From assembly GCA_027325115.1 (NCBI GenBank), contig DAHWFG010000045.1, forward strand, positions 1-8,918: a stretch of 8,918 nt of DNA. The letters are read 5' to 3'. The position numbers and the translations under genes are program-made. Every line of letters starts with the position of its first letter. Position 1 is the first letter of the stretch. The notes below the pieces were generated by a model, which was not told the DNA's origin, did not search any database, and worked only from the letters and a program-made list of their open reading frames with translations. Origin of the DNA: JAKBCQ01 sp021807585 (GTDB lineage: Bacteria > Planctomycetota > Planctomycetia > Isosphaerales > Isosphaeraceae). Below are positions 1 to 6,451 of the stretch, piece after piece.

Positions 1-2
1 CC

Positions 3-284
3 GTCCAATCGCGACCGAGCCGGGACGAATCGCTCCAAACCGCCCCCCCGACGATCGCATCGGCGAATCTCGACGCGACCGCGATCGGCGCCGTCGGCGA
101 ACGACGCGTCAAGATATCCGACGACAGTTATCTCGCGCTCAGCCGCCTCGCCAAGTCGAACGCGCTCGAGAGCGGTCCCCGACCCGATCCCGACGAAACC
201 TCGATTCGCTCGAAAGCAAACGACGACGCGTCGCGACCCACGCTCAACGCGCTTTCGTCGCCGCTTGATTTCAAAGATCTTTAA
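3..284 (+). CDS. C-terminal fragment of an unidentified protein
   Basis: This is the 3' end of a gene whose start lies outside the window. All three plus frames are open here, but only the frame beginning at base 3 shows the strong G/C third-position bias of real genes in this sequence. Its translation is also a balanced, protein-like mix, whereas the other two frames are arginine- and proline-rich as shadows usually are. It ends at TAA 282-284. The visible 93 residues are hydrophilic and rich in Ser, Ala, Asp and Arg, with a likely helical stretch around the residues SYLALSRLAK and a disordered-looking tail. No domain or membrane segment is recognisable, so no function is offered. The next gene starts 100 bp downstream on the same strand, so co-transcription is possible. 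The frame choice is moderately secure and the identity is unknown. Confidence 0.55.
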   Translation, partial: VQSRPSRDESLQTAPPTIASANLDATAIGAVGERRVKISDDSYLALSRLAKSNALESGPRPDPDETSIRSKANDDASRPTLNALSSPLDFKDL

Positions 285-384
285 ATTCGAGCGTACTTTA
301 TACGTTATCAAGTTTATTGATCAGCAATCTTTACCGTATCCCGCGATCGATTCTCATTCGGTCCATTTGAAAAGGAGTTTGTTC
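285..384 (+). promoter_or_regulatory. AT-rich upstream region of the 504-residue secreted protein
   Basis: This 100-bp spacer is clearly richer in A and T than its surroundings, as expected for a promoter or leader. I see no convincing paired -35/-10 boxes. One copy of the heptamer ATTCGGT lies at 356-362. The same heptamer occurs three times upstream of the PSCyt gene at 2096-2139. The right end carries the ribosome-binding site for the gene at 385. Confidence 0.35.
371..377 (+). promoter_or_regulatory. Ribosome-binding site that fixes the start at 385
   Basis: AAAGGAG lies 7 bases before ATG 385. It is the best Shine-Dalgarno match near this reading frame and argues against the upstream in-frame TTG at 265. 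A start at 385 also puts a signal peptide at the very N-terminus. Confidence 0.8.
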
Positions 385-1899
385 ATGCTGCGATTCACGA
401 AATTCAGGTTTGTGTTTGCATTTGCATGTTTTATGATCATGAGCGCCGAGACGCCCGCTCAGGTCGCTTCGGCTTTGCGCGACGGGAATCCGAAGCCCGC
501 CGAAGTTAAGCCGATCGAGCTCGTCGTCGCTCCCGCGGCGACGCCGATTCCGCCGCTGCGTTATCGGCTTTTACCGTTATCGTCGAAGCTCGTTCCGGGA
601 GACGCGGCGCCGATTTATTTGCGGCTTTGGGCGGGGATGAAAGGGGACTCGATCCACGAACTTGAAGAAAAACCGTACGAGTTCATCAATAAACCGCTCG
701 ATCAATTCGACGTCGCCGAGGCCCGAAAGGTCGTCGATCGATGGCGGAACAAGCTCGAACAAATTCATTTCGCAACTCATCGGCGAACGTGCGATTGGAA
801 TTACACGATTCCCGAACAAAGCGAACGCGTGGTCGAAATTCTCCTTCCCGACGCGCAGGAGATGCGATTGTGGTCGCGGCTGATCGCGCTCAAGGAACGG
901 GTCGAGATCGCCGATCACAGATATGACGATGCGATCCAGACGATCCAGGACGGTCTGGCGTTGAGCAGGCACGTCGCGACGACTCCGTTTTTGATCAATC
1001 AGTTGATGGGCGCGGCGATCGCTCAAGAGACGCTGGCGCGGGTGGAGGAGCTGATCGCTCGGCCCGACGCTCCCGATCTTTATTGGGCCCTCGCCGTTCT
1101 TCCAAGTCCGTTGATCGATTATCGCGAGGCGCTCGAGAATGAAGAGATTTTGATCGAACGGATGATTCCCGAGATCAAGGAGGCGACTCGCCCGCATACC
1201 GATCTCGAGTGGGTTTCGTTGTTGGTGAGGATTCACGCGCGGATCGTCGAGCTTGAAAAAATGTCGGAGCAATTCACCGCGATGCAACGCGATCAACCTC
1301 TTTCGACTCGAACGGTCGCGGGAGCGCTCGACAGGGCGTCGATCGCGATGGCGATGGCGAGCCCGAAGGGGCTCAAAGGGGCGTTGCTTAAGCCCGCGCG
1401 AGAAAGCGCCAAGAGGCTGCGCGCGCTGACCGACGACGCGATCGCGCAATTATCGGAGGATCAACTTGTCGTTTGGTACATTTATGAACAATATCGTCTC
1501 ATTTGGGACGACTCGTTCAAGGCGAGTTTTTTGCCTTACGCGGATTCGATCGAGGTCGATCGAGCGGCGCGCGAGAGGTTGAAGCCGGTGCAGGCGAGTC
1601 CGCTCCGTTCGTTGGCGGCGATGATTCCGGCGATTGACGCGGCTCGGCGTGCGGGGGTTCGGCTCGACGCCAAGATCGCGCTGTTGCGGACGGTCGAGGC
1701 GATTCGCCTGCACGCGGGTATGAACGGAGGATCGCCGCCCGATAATCTTGAACAAATCAAGATCGTACCGATCCCTCTCAACCCGCTGACCGAGAAGCCT
1801 TTTACATATCGTCGCGAAGGCGAATCGGCGATCGTCGAGGCCGAGAAGCCTTTGATGAAAGGACCCGTTTTGGGTTATCGGATCACAATTCGCCGATAA
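385..1899 (+). CDS. Secreted planctomycete hypothetical protein, 504 aa
   Basis: The function is unknown. The reading frame is open upstream to a TTG at 265, but ATG 385 has a strong ribosome-binding site and gives an N-terminal signal peptide: Arg/Lys-rich residues 1-8, hydrophobic 9-19, and a probable cleavage after TPA at residue 25. The mature part opens with a Pro/Ala-rich linker (about 30-57). It is followed by RYRLLPLSSKL at 59-69, a segment I recall from planctomycete hypothetical proteins. The body is almost wholly alpha-helical and rich in Glu, Arg, Ala and Leu, reminiscent of helical-repeat or scaffold proteins. Near the C-terminus, residues 432-476 hold a helix (ALLRTVEAIRLHAG), a Gly/Pro turn, and a VPIPLNPLTEKPFTYRREG segment that looks conserved. 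No catalytic motif is visible. The gene probably forms its own unit or follows the upstream fragment, and a stem-loop lies just after its stop. The gene call is firm; the family assignment rests on recall. Confidence 0.87.
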   Translation: MLRFTKFRFVFAFACFMIMSAETPAQVASALRDGNPKPAEVKPIELVVAPAATPIPPLRYRLLPLSSKLVPGDAAPIYLRLWAGMKGDSIHELEEKPYEFINKPLDQFDVAEARKVVDRWRNKLEQIHFATHRRTCDWNYTIPEQSERVVEILLPDAQEMRLWSRLIALKERVEIADHRYDDAIQTIQDGLALSRHVATTPFLINQLMGAAIAQETLARVEELIARPDAPDLYWALAVLPSPLIDYREALENEEILIERMIPEIKEATRPHTDLEWVSLLVRIHARIVELEKMSEQFTAMQRDQPLSTRTVAGALDRASIAMAMASPKGLKGALLKPARESAKRLRALTDDAIAQLSEDQLVVWYIYEQYRLIWDDSFKASFLPYADSIEVDRAARERLKPVQASPLRSLAAMIPAIDAARRAGVRLDAKIALLRTVEAIRLHAGMNGGSPPDNLEQIKIVPIPLNPLTEKPFTYRREGESAIVEAEKPLMKGPVLGYRITIRR

Positions 1900-1930
1900 G
1901 GCGAGACGGTCGTGATCCGACCGCGACGCC
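1900..1930 (+). terminator. Stem-loop just after the stop codon, possible terminator
   Basis: Starting one base after the TAA at 1897-1899, GGCG (1900-1903) pairs with CGCC (1927-1930) and CGGTCG (1907-1912) pairs with CGACCG (1918-1923). A 3x3 internal loop lies between them and the apical loop is 5 bases. TCTT follows, not a true T-run. Position and GC content suit a transcription stop, but the weak T tract leaves it uncertain. Confidence 0.4.
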
Positions 1931-1982
1931 TCTTCGGCACATACAAGCCCGATATCGATCGGTCGCCTTCTGTCGGAAATGC

Positions 1983-2085
1983 GAACCTCCGGGTGAACCT
2001 GCTATTATCGTTTGTATTACAGAATATAATTATGATATCAATTGTATTCTAGATAGGATCATACGACAGGCTCACCTGGAGGTTC
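1983..2085. repeat. 103-bp imperfect palindrome with AT-rich core
   Basis: The outer arms are 19 bases each: GAACCTCCGGGTGAACCTG at 1983-2001 and CAGGCTCACCTGGAGGTTC at 2067-2085. They are reverse complements at 17 of 19 positions. Inside is a strongly AT-rich 65-bp core with a second dyad, AGAATATAATT (2021-2031) and AATTGTATTCT (2040-2050), matching at 10 of 11 positions around an 8-base centre. Parts in between also pair loosely (for example TCGT 2008-2011 with ACGA 2063-2066). The core contains a perfect TATAAT at 2025-2030 without a good -35 box. No coding capacity is evident. It could be a miniature inverted-repeat element or IS remnant, a regulatory structure upstream of the PSCyt gene, or a structured RNA. 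No clear target-site duplication flanks it. Confidence 0.75.
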
Positions 2086-2277
2086 AGGCGGCCAAATTCG
2101 GTTTTCGAATCAACATTCGGTACGTATTCCTTATTCGGTTCGAGCTTATCAATCTGATCGAACGCAACCACGCGCCGTCGATCCGCCGATAATTGTTGAA
2201 CACCGCCGGGCTCATGTCGGGTAGAATCGATCCGAAGAAAGCGCCCCGGCGATCATTAAGAGATTTAGGTTACGCTT
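2086..2277 (+). promoter_or_regulatory. Upstream region of the PSCyt gene with three ATTCGGT repeats
   Basis: This is the remainder of the 378-bp intergenic stretch that begins at 1900. ATTCGGT occurs at 2096-2102, 2115-2121 and 2133-2139, with starts 19 and 18 bases apart on the same strand. That spacing suits repeated binding of a regulator to one DNA face, although it is not exactly two helical turns. From about 2140 to 2260 I see no other clear motif. A modest ribosome-binding site, TAGGT at 2266-2270, stands 7 bases before ATG 2278. Confidence 0.35.
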
Positions 2278-4881
2278 ATGCGTTTACGAGATGTCATTCG
2301 GATCGCGGCGGCCGCGGCTGTAACGGTTTCGTTCGTATTCGGCGCGAATCTTGCCGCGAAGGCGTGGAACGATAAGCCCGCGGCCGCTCCGGACGAGAAG
2401 CCCGCGGCGTCTTCTCCGAACGACACGTCGCCGATCGGGTTGATCGATCCGCTCGCGGTGCTGGAAACGCATTGCGTGCGTTGTCACGGGGGTTCGAAGA
2501 CGAAAGGCGGGCTCGATCTTGTCACCCGCGAGGGACTGCTCAGAGGGGGCGAGACCGGTCCGAGCGTCGTTCCCGGCAAGCCCGATCAAAGCCTGCTGTT
2601 GCAAACGATCCGTCACGAGCAAGACCCTCACATGCCTCACAAGGCGGCCAAACTCGCCGACGCGTCGATCGCGCGGATCGCCGATTGGATTGAAGCGGGC
2701 GCTCCTTATGATCGCGCTTTGCAAAAAAACGCCCCCGCGGGGTCTGATCGCGAAACCGACGCGGATTTCACAATCACCAAGACGCAACAAAGGCATTGGT
2801 CGTTCCAACCGCTCAGGCGAATCGAGCCGGCGCGGCGTCGACCTCAAGCGTTAGGACAAACGTCGGCGAATTGGATCGACGATTACATCCTTGAGAAACT
2901 TGACGCCAAGCGATTGACGTTCGCCCCTCCCGCGAGCAAAGAGACGCTCATCCGCCGCGTCTCGTTCGACCTCGTCGGTCTCCCCCCCTCCCCAGCGCAA
3001 ATCGACGCTTTTGTGAACGATTGTTCTTCCAATGCTTATGAGCGATTGATTGATCGATTGCTCGCGGCTCCCGCATACGGCGAGCGGTGGGGACGATTTT
3101 GGCTCGATCTGGCTCGTTACGCCGAGACCGACGGTTTTGAGCACGACGCGGTGCGGCCGAATTCGTGGCGTTACCGCGATTATGTGATACAGGCGTTCAA
3201 CGACGATAAACCTTATGATCGGTTTATTCAAGAACAGATCGCCGGCGACGAGCTTTGGCCGAACGACCCGCAAGCGATCGTCGCGACGGGGTTCAATCTT
3301 CTTGGGCCCGATATGGTGGACAGTTCCGATCAGACGCAGCGTCGGCATAATACGCTCAACGACATCACCGATACGACGGCGCTCGTGTTTCTCGGCCTGA
3401 CGGCGGGTTGCGCACGGTGTCACGATCACAAATTCGAGCCGATCTCGCAGCGCGATTATTACGCGCTCCAGGCGTTTTTCACCCCCGCGAAGTTTGTCCG
3501 CGAGCGGGGTCTGCCGATTCCGGGGGCTCGAGAGGCTTTCGAGGCCGAGCTCAAAAGTTATCAAGAACATCCAAAAGTAAAAGCTTTGCGCGAGATCGAA
3601 GCGCCGGTACGTGAGCGTTTGTATCAGGCGAAGTTTGCGACGCTCGCGGAGGAAGCTCGCGAGGCGCACCTGACTCCCGCGGATCGACGATCGGCGCAGC
3701 AGGCGAACCTCGTGTTGGAAACGCTCGCCAAGGTCAAGATCTCCGACAAAGAGCTGAACGATGCGTTCACGGGCGGCGACAAGGCGAAGCGCGACGCTCT
3801 CGAATCCGAGGTGAAAGCGCTTCCCAAACCGAAGCGCCCCCCCGCCGCGCCGGCTCTCGCCGACGGCGATCTTGATAAGACGCGAACTCACATTTTGATT
3901 CGAGGAGATTACAATCATCCCGGCGACCGCGTGTACGCGGGTTTTCCCACGGTTCTCGGCGCGGGGCGATCGGCGTCGACCGTTAAGAACGCGTCGGAGG
4001 CCCGGACGTCGACGAATCATCTAGATAACATAAATCGATCCAAACCAAGACGCTCGACGCTCGCCGATTGGATCGCCGCGGCGGAGAATCCGCTTACGGC
4101 GCGGGTGTTCGTGAATCGGATCTGGGCGCGTCATTTCGGTCGCGGGATCGTCGCCACTCCGAGCGACTTTGGAACGCGCGGGGCTCGGCCGACGCATGCC
4201 GAATTGCTCGATCGGCTGGCGCTCGAGTTCATCGAGCACGGCTGGAGCGTTAAATATATTCATAAATTGATTTTACTTTCCAATACATACAGGCAGTCGG
4301 CTTTATGTTCACGCGAGGCGCGGGGGATCGATCCCGAGAACGCGTTTTATTCGCGGCGGGAGCGGCTTCGGCTGGAGGGGGAGGAGATTCGCGACGCGTT
4401 GCTGTTGATCTCTGGAAAGCTCAATCGCGCAAGCGGCGGTCCGTCGGTTTTTCCGCCGATACCTCGAGAGTTGTTCGCGGGATCGGCGAATTGGGCGAAT
4501 TCGACGAACGAGGCCGAATATTCAAGACGAAGCGTTTATATTTTTGTACGACGCAATTTGCGATTTCCGTTCCTTGAGGTATTCGACGAGCCCGACGGAT
4601 CGCAGAGTTGTCCGAAGCGCGATTCGAGCACGACGGCGCCGCAGGCTCTTGCGCTTTTGAACGGCGCCGAGGCGATCGTCGCGGCGGAGAGAACCGCGGA
4701 GCGAATTGAACGCGCCGCGGGATCGATCGACGAGCGGATCGCGCTTTCGTATCGTGTCGTTTTGGGGAGGGCGCCGCAGGCGACCGAACGCGCGATCGCG
4801 GTCGATTTTTTGGCCGAATCGCCGCTTGTCGATTTTGTACTGGCGCTTTTTAATCTGAATGATTTTATTTATGTGGAATGA
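2278..4881 (+). CDS. PSCyt1-PSCyt2-PSD1 (DUF1549/DUF1553) c-type cytochrome-like protein
   Basis: This 867-residue exported protein belongs to a planctomycete family whose reaction is not known. Residues 1-29 form a signal peptide (hydrophobic 9-26, likely cleavage after AKA). A Pro/Ala linker follows. The PSCyt1 cytochrome-like domain spans about 55-145, with haem motif C66-V-R-C69-H70 and the HxPxK-type segment PHMPHKAAKL after it. PSCyt2/DUF1549 spans about 173-410, including LIRRVSFDLVGLPPSP, ERWGRFWLDLARYAETDG and a second motif, C378-A-R-C381-H382, followed by DHKFEPI. A charged linker with a helical part leads to the RGDYNHPG segment at 542-549. PSD1/DUF1553 fills about 592-867 and ends in the usual NLNDFIYVE. 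Two CxxCH motifs suggest up to two covalent haems after export. The length is normal and the gene appears intact. It lies directly before the DUF1501 gene, its standard partner. Domain identity is secure; role and substrate are not known. Confidence 0.95.
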   Translation: MRLRDVIRIAAAAAVTVSFVFGANLAAKAWNDKPAAAPDEKPAASSPNDTSPIGLIDPLAVLETHCVRCHGGSKTKGGLDLVTREGLLRGGETGPSVVPGKPDQSLLLQTIRHEQDPHMPHKAAKLADASIARIADWIEAGAPYDRALQKNAPAGSDRETDADFTITKTQQRHWSFQPLRRIEPARRRPQALGQTSANWIDDYILEKLDAKRLTFAPPASKETLIRRVSFDLVGLPPSPAQIDAFVNDCSSNAYERLIDRLLAAPAYGERWGRFWLDLARYAETDGFEHDAVRPNSWRYRDYVIQAFNDDKPYDRFIQEQIAGDELWPNDPQAIVATGFNLLGPDMVDSSDQTQRRHNTLNDITDTTALVFLGLTAGCARCHDHKFEPISQRDYYALQAFFTPAKFVRERGLPIPGAREAFEAELKSYQEHPKVKALREIEAPVRERLYQAKFATLAEEAREAHLTPADRRSAQQANLVLETLAKVKISDKELNDAFTGGDKAKRDALESEVKALPKPKRPPAAPALADGDLDKTRTHILIRGDYNHPGDRVYAGFPTVLGAGRSASTVKNASEARTSTNHLDNINRSKPRRSTLADWIAAAENPLTARVFVNRIWARHFGRGIVATPSDFGTRGARPTHAELLDRLALEFIEHGWSVKYIHKLILLSNTYRQSALCSREARGIDPENAFYSRRERLRLEGEEIRDALLLISGKLNRASGGPSVFPPIPRELFAGSANWANSTNEAEYSRRSVYIFVRRNLRFPFLEVFDEPDGSQSCPKRDSSTTAPQALALLNGAEAIVAAERTAERIERAAGSIDERIALSYRVVLGRAPQATERAIAVDFLAESPLVDFVLALFNLNDFIYVE

Positions 4882-4906
4882 TCGGTTCGGGTCGGCGGCG
4901 CGGCGT

Positions 4907-4910
4907 GGAG
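4907..4910 (+). promoter_or_regulatory. Ribosome-binding site favouring the DUF1501 start at 4920
   Basis: GGAG lies 9 bases before ATG 4920. The other in-frame ATG, at 4878, overlaps the previous stop as ATGA but has no comparable site at proper distance. If translation is coupled, 4878 could still be used. Confidence 0.6.
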
Positions 4911-4919
4911 ATCAAACAC

Positions 4920-6356
4920 ATGCATGATATAGGATCGAACGCGGCGAACGCGACGCGGCGTGGGTTTTTGAGCCGAACCGCGGGGGGTTTGGGGACCGCG
5001 GCGCTCGCGGCGTTGCTCGAAAGCCGGGGGTCGCTCGCGGCTCGATCGGGAGAGATCGCCGATCCGCTCGCGCCCAGGCCCTCTCATTTCGCGGCGAAGG
5101 CGCATCGGGTGCTTTTTTTGTTCATGTCGGGAGGACCGAGCCATATTGATTTATTTGATCCAAAACCGGAGTTGATCCGGCTTGCGGGATCGCCGATTCC
5201 GGAATCGTTCGGGACGTTCAAGACGCGGCGCGCCGTCGCCAAGAACAAATTGAAGCCGGCGCTGATGCCGTTTCGTCGCAGGGGGGAGTCGGGGATCGAG
5301 ATCTCCGATTTTCTCCCGCACATCGCCGAGCACGCCGACGAGATCTGCCTGCTTCGGGGTTGTCACGGCGACAGCGTGACGCATCCGGAATCGGTTTATC
5401 TGATGAACACGGGTTCGATTTTAATGGGCAAGCCGAGCCTGGGGGCGTGGACGACTTACGGACTCGGTTCCGAGAATCAGAACATGCCGGCGTATGTGGT
5501 GATGCCCGATCCCAAGGGGTGGGTGAAAGGGGGTTCGCCGGCGTGGGGCGCGGGGTTTTTGCCGTCGTCGTATCAGGGAACGATTCTCCGAGGCGGCGAC
5601 CAACCGATCTTGAACCTGCGTGCGGCTCGAGACACGTCCGAGCGAAGGCGAATCGCGATCCGTGATCTGATCAATCGATTAAATCGCGCCGATCTTCCCG
5701 AAGGCGCCGAGAACACCGATTTAGGCGCAAGGATCGCCGCATATGAGCTTGCGTTTCGGATGCAGGCGCACGCTCCCGAGGTCGTGGACGTATCGACCGA
5801 ATCGCCGGCGACGCGGAGGCTTTACGGGCTCGACGACGAAACGACCGCGGAATTCGGCCTTCGCTGTTTATTCGCTCGGCGGATGCTCGAACGGGGCGTT
5901 CGCTTCATCGAGCTTTATTGCGGCGACACCAACGGCTGGGACGCGCACGCCGACCTCGCGGGCAATCACGGCAAGCTTTGCGCGCAGAGCGACAAGCCGA
6001 TCGCGGGTTTGCTCAAAGATTTAAAAGCGCGAGGGCTTCTTGATACAACGCTCGTCGTTTGGGGAGGCGAGTTCGGCCGAACGCCGATGAGCGAGGGAGG
6101 CGACGGGCGCGATCACAACCCGCACGGCTTTTCGATGTGGCTCGCGGGAGGGGGAGTGAAAGGAGGCGTCGCGATCGGAGCGACCGACGAAGTCGGCCTT
6201 CGAGCCGTAACCGATCGCACGCATGTTCATGATATCCATGCGACGATTCTTCACTTACTTGGATTTGATCATACAAGGCTCGTTTACCGCCATAACGGCC
6301 GCGACGAGAGGCTGACCGACGTTTTCGGCGAGGTGATCACGAAGGCGCTGGCCTAA
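4920..6356 (+). CDS. DUF1501 family protein, Tat-exported, sulfatase/phosphatase-like
   Basis: This 478-residue protein belongs to DUF1501, a family in the alkaline phosphatase/sulfatase fold group with no settled substrate. It starts with a twin-arginine signal, TRRGFLS at residues 12-18, then a Gly/Ala-rich hydrophobic stretch at 21-33, so it is probably exported already folded. Family motifs run in order: HRVLFLFMSGGPSHIDLFDP at 62-81, where Asp77 and His75 are candidate metal ligands; GWDAH at 339-343; GGEFGRTP at 382-389; DHNPHG at 398-403; and DIHATILHLLG at 438-448. The His/Asp residues there could complete a metal site, by analogy with the fold. ATG 4878 is an alternative start that overlaps the upstream stop as ATGA and would add 14 residues (MIGSGRRRGVEIKH). 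I prefer 4920 because of its ribosome-binding site and because the Tat motif then sits at the usual depth. The gene is very likely co-transcribed with the PSCyt gene before it. Confidence 0.94.
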   Translation: MHDIGSNAANATRRGFLSRTAGGLGTAALAALLESRGSLAARSGEIADPLAPRPSHFAAKAHRVLFLFMSGGPSHIDLFDPKPELIRLAGSPIPESFGTFKTRRAVAKNKLKPALMPFRRRGESGIEISDFLPHIAEHADEICLLRGCHGDSVTHPESVYLMNTGSILMGKPSLGAWTTYGLGSENQNMPAYVVMPDPKGWVKGGSPAWGAGFLPSSYQGTILRGGDQPILNLRAARDTSERRRIAIRDLINRLNRADLPEGAENTDLGARIAAYELAFRMQAHAPEVVDVSTESPATRRLYGLDDETTAEFGLRCLFARRMLERGVRFIELYCGDTNGWDAHADLAGNHGKLCAQSDKPIAGLLKDLKARGLLDTTLVVWGGEFGRTPMSEGGDGRDHNPHGFSMWLAGGGVKGGVAIGATDEVGLRAVTDRTHVHDIHATILHLLGFDHTRLVYRHNGRDERLTDVFGEVITKALA

Positions 6357-6369
6357 TCGAGCGATCTGA

Positions 6370-6415
6370 AACGGTGTCGATCCTCGTCATGGAGGGTATC
6401 GAGGATCGAACCGTT
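6370..6415. terminator. Strong stem-loop between convergent genes, probable bidirectional terminator
   Basis: The arms AACGGTGTCGATCCTCG (6370-6386) and CGAGGATCGAACCGTT (6400-6415) pair over 16 base pairs with a single bulged G at 6376 and a 13-base loop. The structure starts 13 bases after the DUF1501 stop and ends 36 bases before the stop of the minus-strand gene, where a shared terminator is expected. Neither side has an immediate T-run, so it may instead protect mRNA ends or need Rho. Confidence 0.65.
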
Positions 6416-6451
6416 CCGACGCGAAAATCTCTTGGTATGCCGATTCTTTGA

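Noticed and set aside
265..384. N-terminal extension of the 504-residue protein from a TTG start
   Set aside because: It overlaps the end of the upstream gene, lacks a ribosome-binding site, and would place the signal peptide internally. ATG 385 has AAAGGAG at the right distance.
577..1449. 290-residue open frame on the minus strand
   Set aside because: The translation is Arg-rich with no start signal, and it lies wholly inside the well-supported plus-strand gene; it is a shadow frame.
2851..4020. 389-residue open frame on the minus strand
   Set aside because: It is antisense to the PSCyt2 domain and Arg-rich, matches no family I know, and is explained by the codon bias of the real gene.
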